The translations under genes and the position numbers were made by a program. Below the pieces are notes generated by a model. It was not told the DNA's origin, ran no database searches, and saw only the letters and a program-made list of their open reading frames with translations. Of a stretch of DNA of 64,000 bases, positions 44,139-55,005 are shown piece after piece; position 1 is the stretch's first letter; each line of letters starts with the position of its first letter. The stretch comes from Apoderus coryli. Lineage: Eukaryota > Arthropoda > Insecta > Coleoptera > Attelabidae. Location of the stretch: NCBI GenBank assembly GCA_911728435.2, contig OU452202.1, positions 7,047,135 to 7,111,134 on the forward strand, given 5' to 3'.

Positions 44139-44954
44139 ATTATTGTAGCATAATAATTGGACACTCATAAAAACACAAAATTCGCTTATATTCACTAACT
44201 AAAGGACTCAACCAAAACAACGAGTCACATGTGGCTGTTGAACATTACCGTTTCCGTCGCACATTGTATTTACCACAGTCAGCGCAAAGCTCCTTCATGT
44301 CACTTTATAATCAAAGGGTTGAGCCACTAGACCGCAAACCACAAGCGGCGATGGTAGACCTACACAAATAATTAATGAACATTAAATATTAAATTATTTG
44401 TGGCTAATGACAACTGTGATAGTTGATCGAAGTTCCTTTTACAACAAAAATGCAAGTGATAGGCGGTGGATTTCACATATATATTTAGAGTCCGAAATTA
44501 GAAAATTTTGCTACTTATATAATATCGAAATATTCATATCGATGCGTTTAATATTGCGACATTTTGAAACACTTTTGGTCGGAGAAAATTAATTAAATAT
44601 TTGTTCTGGTGGTTGTATACGTAAATGAATCGCATATAGTTTTCGATATATCAGTTGCATCTCTCACAACACTTCACATCTCATTTCTCATTCTCATATT
44701 ATTTCGCATCGGCATTAACTGAGAAAAAGATAAAGAGCAACATATTTATCATCTGTCATCTGTGAATAACACATAACACTTAGACAAGTAAAGAGAGTGG
44801 ACCCGTAACTGTGCCGGTCGTGGTGTTACCACCTAGCACATATCCCTTAGAATCAGAGGCGTAACATACATAACTTATGTGATATATTTTTGAAATTTTA
44901 TTTAATTTTGATGATTAATAGTTTTAATAAAAAAAGATATGTGCATGTGGATAT
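44139..44954. other. Intergenic, no gene recognised
   Basis: AT-rich with a GC-richer block at 44790-44840 that I could not assign. The + strand frame at 44398-44592 has no recognisable similarity. Confidence 0.4.
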
Positions 44955-45330
44955 ATTAATAATAATAATAACAATTCTTTATTTCAAATAAATGTACCTA
45001 CATATCCACAATCACACGAGCATACAAATAAATGAAACGACGTCAAAAAAGAGAAAAACAAAAAAAAAATTGATACTCCTAACTACATATCTAAATAATC
45101 CGCCAATTGATATGGTTCTAGTTCCACTAGTAATTTCCTAACTTTATTCTTAAATATCTTCACTCCATTTATTTCTTTGATACTGATTGGTAGTTTGTTC
45201 ACAAATCTAATTATCATATTATATAATGCTGATTTTTCGGTGAGTGATAATCTGTGAGTGAGAGGTACTGCAGTAGACACAACACCAATACATAACGTTT
45301 TTATTGTCCTTTAAATAGAATGAGTTTTGT
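44955..45330 (-). mobile_element. LINE 3' tail (CR1/jockey-like C-terminus)
   Basis: The minus strand reads TEKSALYNMIIRFVNKLPIS then IKEINGVKIFKNKVRKLLVE, like the conserved C-terminus of many LINE ORF2 proteins (SLFYRGIKLFNSLP..IK....FK..LK..L). It is followed by AAATAAAG and a short (TTA)n tail at about 44958-44973, the expected 3' end. The rest of the element is missing, consistent with 5' truncation on insertion. Confidence 0.72.
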
Positions 45331-46136
45331 TAATTGATTTCGAGAATGGGATTTAATTTTTGAGACTGTAGTTTTGTTATGAAATATACACGAACATTAA
45401 GATATTTGACAAAAATAGATTTTATTAAAAAGTATATTATGTGATTTGCTGGGCTATCTAGTGCATGTTGTTCTAAAGATTGAAATAATTAAAAAGCTAA
45501 AGTGACAAAATAATGTCACTTTTAAAGCAAAAATGTGTAAAAAACAAATTTTTTGGAAAAATATAATGTCTACGCCCCTGATAAGGTAAACATCTATAGA
45601 GGTTTCTATCAAAAAATAATGCGTTATCATGTTGATTTTAAATGAATTGTTGTATCAAACAGATTTAATTAGGTAAACTAAAACCTGTTATACTACATAC
45701 TAAAAGATAATAGCCTAAAGATTACTTTTAGTTATTAAAAACTAATAAAAACTAGAAGCGACTTGATACATCATTCTAAGTTTTACCTATGAAACGAAAT
45801 TCTGGACTCCTTTTGTTCACTGCGACTTGGGCATCCAAAAGCCACACAATGTACCATTTTATTAATATATAAAATAAATTTCTATTCCCAATTTCACAAA
45901 TAAAATCATCAAAAATGCAAACGTAGTTTTCTGTTTTTCAGCACATAAAAAATGGCCGCCGCATTAAAAGCGTAACACTTGCCATGCATTCAGATATACG
46001 AACGTGCGGTATTCCCTCTCTTTTCTAATCTAAGACATAACACATGTTATGTGGTGATTTGTTGTTTGTTGAGTTGAAAAGGTGTGTAGGAAGATTGAGG
46101 CTCGTCTATTTTATTTAAAAACAATATTCTATAAAA
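45331..46136. other. Upstream region of the CCDC115-like gene
   Basis: No coding region was found. 45940-46080 is less AT-rich and is the likely promoter and 5' UTR, inferred from its place just before the gene. Confidence 0.4.
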
Positions 46137-46285
46137 ATGGAGAATGAAATTAATTTAGATAAAATATGTAACACGCTCGATAAACTCACATTAGATGCTT
46201 TAACACTAATGCAAGAAGAAATTGAAATAAAATTAAATGTTGAAAAAGCCATGATAGATGGTGAATCTCACCTAGCAAAATCAAG
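46137..46285 (+). CDS. CCDC115-like, coding exon 1
   Basis: ATG at 46137-46139 in the context AAAAATGG. It encodes 49 full codons and two bases of an Arg codon. The exon is too short to show as a long open frame; it was found by extending upstream from exon 2. Confidence 0.9.
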
Positions 46286-46693
46286 GTAATTATAAACACC
46301 TGATCATCATACATGCATATCTAATTGATTCTAATTACAATCACTAGGTATATACTCGGTCAGAATAATGTTTCTGCTCTACAATTACCGGCTGAAAACA
46401 GTGCAGCATTTACAGCATCAACCAAAGTTTTTACCACTGAGAGAACCCCTTATGAGTCAATTCAATTTGATTTGCATAATGTAGTGCCGACTGATACAGA
46501 AGAGAGAGTTAGTAATCCTATCAGGTGGTTTGGATATTTTGTTCCACAGAATCTTTCATTAGCACAGAAAATGTACAAACAAGCATTACAATGGTTAACT
46601 CAAGCAGCGACTGTACAGAATAAGCTACGGGAAACTTTAGTTTGCATTGATAATTTGGAAGAACTTAAAAATGAAATTAAAAGTAAAGAATAG
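46137..46693 (+). CDS. CCDC115/Vma22-like V-ATPase assembly factor (two exons)
   Basis: Exons 46137-46285 and 46348-46693 join to 495 bases, 164 residues. The donor is AG|GTAATT and the acceptor CTAG|GT; the 62-bp intron splits an Arg codon. Exon 1 encodes a helical start (MENEINLDKICNTLDKLTLD, then MQEEIEIKLNVEKAMIDGE and HLAKSR). Exon 2 continues YILGQNNVSALQLP and ends with NPIRWFGYFVPQNLSLAQKM then YKQALQWLTQAA. Human CCDC115 has KARYAMG at the first junction and PLNWFGILVP..LRQAQ at the end, so both halves match. The family acts with TMEM199/Vma12 at the ER in assembling the V0 sector of the V-ATPase. Human CCDC115 has 180 residues, so this is near full length. The frame is intact. Confidence 0.92.
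46348..46693 (+). CDS. CCDC115-like, coding exon 2
   Basis: Starts after the acceptor TAG (46345-46347), completes the split Arg codon, and runs to TAG at 46691-46693. The most conserved block, WFGYFVP, lies near residues 110-116 of the joined protein. Confidence 0.93.
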
Positions 46694-47890
46694 ATATTAA
46701 TGTTTTGTAAATTAGCGTGTATGTATAAATATGAATCACATAGACAATACCTACTTTATCGGTTAAGTTGTTTTTCACTATTCTATGTTGCAGGAGGTTG
46801 ATATTAATTTGCTCATAATTTGAGTACTTAACGGCAACAAATATCTGTAATATGCTTCACGAATACTAAACTTATGTTCCTATGCAACCATCGGACTTTA
46901 ATTAGAATGGATTATTGTAATATGGGCTGCTCATGGGTCTAACTAAACTTGTGAGTTGTTGGGAGCATTAAATTTTCCGTTGTTAATTCTAGAAAACCAT
47001 GAGTAGGACGACAGGGTGAGATGGCATAAGACTGATAATTGAGTAGATCCTGCCACGCTTCTCGTGTTCGTTTACTCAATTTTTATAAACTAGTAGTAGT
47101 ACTATAGCGAGGCACGGCTGAATTACCACAATGTTTTCAAAAATTGCTTGATTATTGGGGTTACAACATTAATAGTAGAGTAAAGGTGAATATCAATGGG
47201 TGCGTGCGAGGAGCCGCATTAGTTGCGACCGCTCAGCCTCAACAGTCTGTATCATAGAACATAAAATAATGTTAATATCGTCTGAATTTTAGCTAGCGCA
47301 AGTGTTTAAACATTTGATTAAGTGAGAAATTAACCTCAAAATGTTTTTAATTTAAGTAATGTTATTCTGAGTTTTTTGTACCTCGTAAAAAAGGTGCAAG
47401 TGAGGTGAGTGGCATGTAATCATGTTACATCTGAGTTGTAGATAGTTAACGCCTAAAGAAAAGAATCAATTCAATTTGTGCTAATGTTATATTTTTTTAG
47501 GCAATCTCTAAAACACGTGACGGCAGACATAACCACAGACCTCAGCTTATACCCGAGAATATTATTCTCCGCTTATACCGTATCATGGTCTTTAGACAAT
47601 GACCGTACCAATGAATTGGAATGATTTCCGCATGTTACAAATGTGGGTTTCATATTTAGTGTTGACCCACAGTTTCTATCAAAGATTTATAATATAAGAT
47701 TTTGTGTACATTAATCTTTAAAATCAGTAAATACTATTTATAGTATAGTGCAAAACAGAAGAAAGTCTACAGGCATATACGGTACAATAACTCTCGTTAG
47801 GTAGGATATCGACCGGTTCAAAATAAGTCGTGTTCGCGCAGTGACGTCATCTGTGCAAAGCAAATAAAACGTATTACTTATGAAACTATT
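46694..47890. other. Intergenic, no gene recognised
   Basis: AT-rich 3' flank of the CCDC115-like gene. Some moderately GC-rich blocks (47190-47250, 47510-47600) have no open frame that I can identify. Confidence 0.4.
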
Positions 47891-48154
47891 TTAATTATTT
47901 TTCTCTTTCTGTTTCTGAGACATTAAATAGTTCTTAGTATAGGAAATTTGTGGAACATTAAACCGTTGAAAAATCCGTTCAAATTCACTGATGTAAATTT
48001 CTTCATAGATGTAAATTTGCTGTTCCTTTGATTCTTGTCTTTTCTTTATTCTTTTTCTCCGATCAGTACTTACTGAGTTTGAATTTATTTTATTAGGCAC
48101 AGAACCAGGGTTTAGTTTTAGACGACATGGTAAATTCATTAAATCAAAAGTCAT
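47891..48154 (-). pseudogene. Possible THAP-protein linker fragment
   Basis: The minus strand reads MTFDLMNLPCRLKLNPGSVP then NKINSNSVSTDRRKRIKKRQ and a Lys/Glu-rich tail ending at a stop at 47891. In THAP proteins the domain is followed by ..LL.LP.RR.LKP.AVPS, which this resembles. The THAP zinc-binding part would lie upstream, where the LINE now begins. It could also be a chance basic frame; support is one motif only. Confidence 0.35.
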
Positions 48155-48378
48155 ATGCGGTCGGGTCCATTTTATTGGGATTCCGCAAAAAACTGTGATT
48201 TACAGCAGCTTCAAATTATACACATTGGTGAAGATGGTGTTTTCAGAGCACTTAAATCGGTTAAAGCTCGACATACTTCGGGTCCGGATGGTGGGCCGGC
48301 CTTTGTCATCAAGGACTGTGCCTCAGTCCTTCGCTAAATCGATTTCAACTATATTTAATTTGTCATTGAAATATAATC

Positions 48379-48536
48379 TCTGTACCGTGTGGGGTATACA
48401 CCACATTATTTACGAGAGTTTGGCTGTCAATTTCTGACCGATCACCACTGATGAGTCGTGGATCGACGAAACGGCCGTCTGCTGAAAATATAGTGGTTGA
48501 CAGACAAACTCTCGGAATTTAAGTCTTATTTTGTTA
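48379..48536 (+). mobile_element. Hammerhead-ribozyme unit, copy 2, inside the LINE frame
   Basis: Aligns with the first unit from CTGTACCGT to AAGTCTTATTTTGTT, about 158 bp, with only scattered differences and a 4-base length change (AGAC) in the 3' arm of stem I. The LINE coding sequence stops at SLKYNL and resumes at about TSEFLETVKKGD on the other side, so the unit lies within former coding DNA. No target duplication is evident here, and about six LINE residues appear lost at the junction. Confidence 0.85.
48414..48513 (+). ncRNA. Type I hammerhead self-cleaving ribozyme, copy 2
   Basis: CTGATGA (48448-48454), stem II GTCG/CGAC (48455-48458 with 48464-48467), GAA (48468-48470), stem III AC/GT with a GGCC loop (48471-48478), and C48479 before the predicted cleavage site 48479|48480. 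Stem I: inner helix 48442-48447 with 48480-48485 (one C-C mismatch at the third pair), outer helices CTGTCAA (48424-48430) with TTGACAG (48497-48503) and GAGAGTTT (48414-48421) with AAACTCTC (48506-48513). All core residues match the consensus. The outer stem is longer than in copy 1. Confidence 0.93.
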
Positions 48537-49620
48537 CAACAAGCGAATTTCTGGAAACTGTCAAAAAAGGTGACAGGCAGGATATTAGAAACTACCGGCC
48601 TATCGTGATGCATGAAGTTTTGTTTAATCATGTCAAGCGGCTCATCACACCTATTCACCACGGATTTTTTTTTTGGGCGATCCAATGCTACTAATCTCGT
48701 AATGTTGAGCTAGTTTTTGGCAGAAAGCTTGGATAGGTCGACGTTATTTATACGGATTTTACCAAAGCCTTTGACAGGCTTGACTACCGAATTCTGCTGC
48801 AAAAGCTTTCGGAAATTGGTTTATCTGTGGATCTTTTAACATTTCTGTTTACTGATCTCCATGAACGTATCTTGTATGTGGAGTACCGTGGTTTCAAGTC
48901 CGGTATTATCCGTGCAATATCTGGAGTGCCGCAGGGTTCTGTGTTGGGTCCCCTCTTATTTATGTGTTTTATTAATAACATTGTAAATGGCGTGAAATGT
49001 CGCTCCCTACTCTTTGCTAATGATTTTAAGGTTTATTCACTGATTACCTCAACTTCTGACTGTCTTCAATTGCAGAATGATCTGAATGTCCTGCTTGACT
49101 GGTTCACTCAAAATAAGCTTGACCTTAATTTGGATAAGTGCTGTTCTGTAACTTTTACTCGTAAGGTAAATCCAATAAGATTTGTGTATAGCATTGACTC
49201 TGTTCCGCTTAAAATATGCGATGAGGTTAAGGATCTGGATCTTTGACGCTAAACTTAGTTATGTGGGGCATGTGGTTGATGTGGTTTCGTCTTCCTTTAA
49301 GAGTCTGGGTTCTGTTATGAGAAATACCAAGCATTTTGTGTCACCTAAAACCCTTATTTTACTGTATAATTCCTTCGTTCGATCGAAAATGGAATATGCG
49401 TCTGTTGTGTGGAGTCCTGGTAATGAGTTGCACTCGAACAGCTTAGAGAGGATTCAGCGAAGAGTTGTGGTTTAAGTGTGAAGGAGTGTATCCATCCATG
49501 GGATTTCCCCATAATGAACTTCTGGGTCGTTTTAATTTGGTACCTCTTGATAGGCGTATAGAGAATATGCCTCACTCCTGTTCCTATTCAAGATCGTGAA
49601 TGGCATCATTGTGTAACGGT

Positions 49621-52600
49621 GAAATTCGGGCAAATAGAAGTATTTCACTAAATCATATTCAAAACAGCTAATTCGTGTTATAATTCATCCTAGAACCACT
49701 CTATTTCACCCGAGTTATATACTTACCATTAAACATATTTTTCTATGTTCTGTTTTGCCTTAATAAAACACCTTTTTATACTTATTATTCTATCATATTT
49801 ATTCATCTAGTGTACAGACCATTATCACACTTTATTTCATGCTAGGTGTCACTGTAGCCCTATTATTTCCGCCCCATACCGTGGTTCTGTGTTCCTGAAA
49901 CATGCCGAGTTCCTTTAGAGCGTTAAAAATGTTAATATTGTAAATAAATATAGGTACTTACCAGTTGAATGTGTCCTAGGCTATTCTGTGTACTGTTTTT
50001 AGATGGTTTGGTAGCCGTGTTTACGTCCTGTGAGCTGGTGCAGCCCTATTTTTAAGTCCATGTCCGTTTCTAGCTTTTACATCAAGTTTTTGCACTAATT
50101 CCTAATCCTATTTTGATCATCGCCCTCCTACGAGTAGTAGAGGACTAAATTAACTTATCTCTAACGTATTTGAAGCCCTACCTTTTACCGACTACCCATA
50201 TTTCTTTTGTTTTGGCACTCCGGTACTTAGTCAATGTTTTATGCTCGAATTTTCTGTGAAATCATTGTTTTCAACGCTTGATCGACAGTGGGATGATTGT
50301 TTGCTTTGTCTTCTGTAGTTCACCAAGTGGTTAGACCCAAATTATCCTAAAATTGCGGTAGAAATTACTTATTTCACGGGTTAAGCATATCACAATATAC
50401 TTTGTAGGTTATGTTGTTATCATCTTGCACATAATGCTGTTATTATATAAAAATGCTGTGTGATGGCATACTTACCGTTATTTTATCTACTGTTGGATAG
50501 TATTACCAATGATGATTAACCGTTTTTACTTGTTAATTACATATTAATTAATTTATTATTCGATGTAAACATATGTTTTGCAGATTGCCAAAGTTTATAT
50601 GTCATTCGCTATGTCACTTGATGAATTTGCAGGCATATTTCCAGTGTTACCAACTCTCTCAGCATAAAGCTTCTTATATACCTGCGTTATATATTATTGG
50701 AAGACGTAACAGAGATAGCGAGTGTTTAGAACGGTTTGACGTTATATAACCGCATAATAAGATTTATCAGTGGCGTTGCGTTTGTTACTTTTCGTCATTA
50801 TTAATATTGGTTATAGGGTTTAGTCAAAAGTCGATAGTAATTCCCTAGCATCGATATTTTTAGGCAGTTTCCTGTCAAAGTTAAGTCCTTTTAGGGTCAT
50901 TTTAATTTGTGAAACTTAGGTTTGCAAGACTTGAGGATGTCCTTGCCATTTTTGGGTTTACAAGTCATTTTCTATTGATGGTCTTGTTGAGTACGACAGC
51001 CTATTCGGCCATTTTGGGTGTTCCATATATAAAAATTATTGGAGATAATTTTTAACCCATTCTGGGGAATATTTGAGGCCGTTGTGGCATATAAAAACTT
51101 CGTTGAGAGTATTAGTTGAAGGTTTTAACTGCTTGGAAAGCAGGATTAAGTTCGTCTCGGCACCACGTGAGTAAAATGAATTACTAATTAACAATTTACG
51201 CAGTACTTATTATTGGTACCGATTTTAGCATCAACTATTCGTTCTCTTTAATATAAATTGAGAATTATTTCAACACCTATTTCTACCAAGAAAACCCTCC
51301 CAACGCGTGAGGTCAGTATAATTCACTGTAGTTCTTTCAATTACTAAAAGTACATTACTTTTAGGGTTTTTCTTACGGGTTTATTTGTTAACTGGCGACC
51401 AATAGATGTGGTTGGTTGCGACCTTTTGCTTGGTTTTATCTGACTCCTGCCAGCGGATGTTAGCCTTTCTGTCGGTAACGGTAGTAGAGTCTTTGGTATT
51501 TGGAGTACCTGATAAGTATTGCTTATCCACCAGCCTGACTATGGTTATTTTGGATTGGATGTATGTGAACATGGCACTGGGCAATGTTTTCGTCAACGCC
51601 TTGTTTTCGAAGAGTTGTAACTATAGGTGTAGTATGCTGCCAAACTGTGAGTTAATTTGTTAAATTTATTAGTGACCTTCAGTCTGTTATTTAATTATGA
51701 AGATTTAGATTGAACCGTTTAGTTTATAGATATAATTTTGTGTAACCGATTAGTTCTGGCCATCAGCCAATGTGTCTTTAGATTTCAGTCGATTTAATAG
51801 TCAAAAGAGTAATTTTCTTAGTAATGATAATTTGAATATTTGATATTTACCTTTTTCTGTAAGATATCTCTACCAATTGCCAATATTGTGTATCGATGAT
51901 AATAGTTACGATTTATGTACTTATATGAAAGCTTTTCGCAACGGCCTTCAGCCGTGTTAGCGTGTGTTACTTGCGTTTGTATTTAATAGCGGCGGGTTGT
52001 GAACTCTGGTGTGAGCTTAACGTGTACACGTCGGGTATACAGGGTGAGTCCGTTATATAGTGTTGTGTTATAACTATGTCGCAGTGTTTTGATAAACGTA
52101 GGCGCGTTTAATTTATTTCGCCGAAAGTTATCTCAATTACTGTGCTAGCGGTATTTTACTATTTTCGCTAAAGTTATACATGATTGTCATTTCACATAAA
52201 TAGTATCACATCTTAAACGTATTCCTTAATTGTCAATATTGAATTTTTGAAACTTTGACCGATCTACTTGCCGTATGTTCTGGAAATATAACCTCATTTA
52301 AAATTAATTAATTAGGTATTTATTATTTGTTAAATTGACTGATTTTATTTCGGTGTTTTATTTAATTTTGGTAAGCATACTTAGCCGTTTGGAAGTTGTA
52401 GTTATTCCCTGGAGAGAGATTAGTTTGTGTCTAATGGTTTTTCATGATTTAGAGTTACGATACGGTTTAGGTGATCCCGGGATGTAAAACTCAAATCATG
52501 TGGCGCCCTTAAAAGTAGAATTTCCATCGTACGACCACGGCCTTCACGATTGTTAGCTGCCGGCCATCTCGCGAGGATCATCTATCTTGAAAATCTCATA

Positions 52601-52995
52601 AGTAGTTCGGGATATAACGTAGCCTTCCTGATACAATAATGCTTGAAGCCTGAATATTATTAAATATAGAGAAAAAGCGCCACAATTGACTCTCATGACT
52701 TACTTTCAATGATACCTTTTCATACTACAAATACGAGAAGGTTCTAGCTTTTACTTGCCTACCGCACGTACCAACTTGTTGCTCTTTTCGCCATTGTTTG
52801 AGATGTGTTCTGTTTGTGACTCGGTGAGTAACGATATTGATGTGTTTTTTAATACTTACCATTTCTTATATTAAAAAAGTGTATTTTAGATAAATATTTG
52901 TTGTTAAACCATTCTTATTGTGACTTTGTTTATTTTTTCCGATTGTAATATTTGTATTATTTATAATTTTGAAACGTTATGTATTTATGTTAATT
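49621..52995. other. Long unassigned stretch, T/G-rich on the + strand
   Basis: No gene recognised. Much of it has more T and G than A and C on the + strand, and ACGGCCTTCAGCCGTGTTAGC (near 51940) has a relative ACGGCCTTCACGATTGTTAGC (near 52536). This may be non-coding transposon DNA or an untranslated region. The frames at 51381-51663 show no known motif. Confidence 0.35.
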
Positions 52996-52999
52996 TTAT

Positions 53000-53263
53000 C
53001 GTTTTGTAATGTACCTGCCCTGTAAATTGGATTTGTTTCTGTCTGGGTAGATGTAATCCAAATAAATAAATTCATGTTCCAAATCTCTTTCAAAATCACT
53101 TGGCTCGAAATGTTTGGAGCAGACACGGGAATTAGATATGTTAAATGTATTTGTACCACAAACGTTAATCCATTTTACCCTCAATTCACTATCGCGAGGG
53201 AAACCAAAAAAATAAGTTTTTACTACTATTATTCGAGTTGCAACCAAATACAGCGGAGTTCAT
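53000..53263 (-). pseudogene. THAP-domain fragment with frameshift
   Basis: From the ATG at 53263 the minus strand reads MNSAVFGCNSNNSSKN, then shifts frame at a T7 run (near 53210) into YFFGFPRDSELRVKWINVCG, SRVCSKHFEPSDFERDLEHE. THAP domains are C2CH zinc fingers that bind DNA: Cx2-4C, then FPxD..L...W, then CS.HF..DF. The second Cys, Trp and the C-S-K-H-F pair are here, but the first Cys is missing (Ser or Ala in its place). THAP domains occur in host genes and in P-element-type transposons; which applies here is open. It could be an exon of a decayed gene. Confidence 0.75.
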
Positions 53264-53797
53264 TCTAATAATCATAAAATAAAAACACTAACACAGAACA
53301 AATACGAAACACATATTATAAAATTTTTACGTTCATTGAAAATAATTTTTGGCAACGTGTTATTTTCTAAGAATAATCTAACTATAATCGGATGGACATC
53401 ATATGGTATGGCGAAGACTTAATGTGGAATTTAAACAAGAAAAATTGTGTTCGACAGTAAAACACGGTGGCAGAATATTGTGACCATGATCTGTTCAATA
53501 GTTTTTCTTAGATTAATAAAATAAAAGAAGATCTATCAAATTAGATAATCATTTTTAATAAAACCTCAAGTGGATGAAACTTTTTGCAGTCACTGTATTA
53601 GACACGGCCAGTATACGACACGAGCGGAACACGTTGGGAGTTTAAGCATCAAGATTTACATGTGCAAAGCCAGCGTTTTCTTTTAAATATTTATCATCAG
53701 TTAAGGTCTGAAAATAATGAACTGACGAATACATATATTATAACAATTTTACGTTCTATAGAAAATGCTACTGACTAAGTGAGTAAAATTTGTTGTT
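53264..53797. other. Intergenic, no gene recognised
   Basis: AT-rich DNA between the THAP relic and the first copy of the direct duplication. Confidence 0.45.
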
Positions 53798-54475
53798 AGT
53801 TTATAATATCAGAAAATATTATTATAAATGTATCTTCTTATATGCATATCAAGTATTAACAATAGTATTAATTGAAGCGCTTGGCGGAAAAAGGTAACAA
53901 GCCACACTTCTCATAAAAATGAGAAAACTATCTTTGACTGTTGTTCTTAATGAAAGAAAGTGATCTGTGTTTAATCTTTCGTAATTAGATAATAATAGGT
54001 GTTTTGTAGTAGTTTGTAAATTTCCTTTTGCGATTAAAATATTATATTGAATATTTTGCACAAAAGGCAATAAGCAACATCCGTATTTAAAATTGCGACA
54101 TGTGGCTTGTTACCTTTTGCCGCCAAGCTCTTCAATTATTATAAAGGTATGTTCCTTGCTGTTCGAACACGGACTAGGTACGTGTGCATCTATGTCAAAA
54201 CTTCTAAATACAAAAACTTTTCTTTTTCAGCGTAGGTTTATATGTTGCCGTGTTGGAGCGGTAAGGAAAAATACAGTATACTTTTATACAAATGAACATA
54301 CAATTGTTGTTAATACATAAAGGATTTTGAAAATATCGTAGGGCATGTATTGTTATCAAAACTTAAAAGGGTGCGCCTATGGACGGCTGCGTTCGGTATT
54401 GAGATTACAAAGGGATATAGAGTTGTGGTTTTTTATATCATTTTAAACTAACTTTAGAAACACTATACAAAGACT
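53798..54475 (+). repeat. Direct duplication, copy 1 (interrupted by a MITE)
   Basis: Matches 55006-55470 in the same orientation: ATTATTATAAATGTATCT, AACAATAGTATTAATT, AAGGTATGTTCCTTGCTG, GGTTTATATGTTGCCGTGTT, GGGTGCGCCTATGGACGGCT, AACTTTAGAAACACTATAC. The difference between copies is roughly one base in ten. No coding capacity is recognised; a pair of decayed LTRs or a segmental duplication are both possible. Confidence 0.88.
53874..54133. mobile_element. 260-bp MITE with AATT target duplication and visible empty site
   Basis: Ends GAAGCGCTTGGCGG (left) and, inverted, GAAGAGCTTGGCGG (right); the arms continue through AAAAGGTAACAAGCCACA. AATT flanks both sides (53870-53873 and 54134-54137). 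The second duplication copy reads AACAATAGTATTAATTATTA without the insertion, which fixes the borders and the 4-bp duplication. The transposon superfamily is not known to me. Confidence 0.9.
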
Positions 54476-54599
54476 GTCTTTTTGGTTCTACATACTGAGA
54501 CATAGCCACTACTAAAGCTTAAGTTTTTGGTAAAATAGAACTTATCCACGAAGACTTTCTTATAATAATTTTTTACAACTTAGTGAGGATCCAAAAGCA

Positions 54600-54765
54600 G
54601 GTACATCAAAAATGGTAGGCACCCAGGAAAACGTCTATGCAGTGAGCAAGCATATCAAGAATGACATGTGACGTATCGCGAGATTGAGGCGTCATTGGGG
54701 ATTTCAAAGACGTCTGTTAAGAGAGTGTTGTTTGAAGAATTCTTTAAAAAATAGCTTCCGTTGGA
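54600..54765 (+). pseudogene. Mariner-like HTH remnant
   Basis: The + strand reads HVTYREIEASLGISKTSVKR then VLFEEFFKK before a stop, like the second helix-turn-helix of mariner transposases (TY.dI..sLgIs..sV..IL.e.L..kK). It is short, lies between the duplication copies, and no catalytic block or end follows. Confidence 0.6.
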
Positions 54766-55005
54766 TAAGGCACCTGTTAACTGAGGGAAGCACCTAGGAT
54801 GGTTACTTCGTGTCAAAAATCCTAAATCGCGTCATCGCAGGAAACTATAAAAACATATACAAGCTTGTCAATGGTGATGATGATGGTGATGATCGTGGAT
54901 TTACTCCTATGAATTCGACAATAAACGCCAGATGTATGTTTCCGAGAAAAGTTATCCGTTTTCAAAGTGACTCCAAATATATGGTCTCAACACCAAATTA
55001 TGTAT

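Larger units (their letters stand above)
48190..49620 (+). mobile_element. Jockey/CR1-like LINE relic, interrupted by a ribozyme unit
   Basis: Reading in order: ALKSVKARHTSGPDGGPAFV, STIFNLSLKYNL, then the inserted hammerhead unit, then ETVKKGDRQDIRNYRPIV, DVIYTDFTKAFDRLDYRILL (first catalytic Asp), GVPQGSVLGPLLF, LLFANDFKVY (49013-49024), LNLDKCCSVTFTRK and EYASVVWSPGNELHSNSLER then IQRRVVV. The normal FADD is FAND, so a catalytic Asp is lost. Several stops and frame changes occur. The 5' endonuclease part is absent; the 3' end fades near 49620. Confidence 0.88.

Noticed and set aside
51381..51663. Overlapping 71- and 85-residue frames
   Set aside because: No motif, no splice context and no similarity recognised on either strand.
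47891..53263. The two THAP-like fragments as exons of one gene
   Set aside because: Both appear to cover the same stretch just after the DFERD motif, so they overlap in the protein instead of following one another.
53849..54320. Small frames on both strands around the AATT-flanked MITE
   Set aside because: They arise from its inverted arms and the duplicated flank; the paired copies do not keep the frames.
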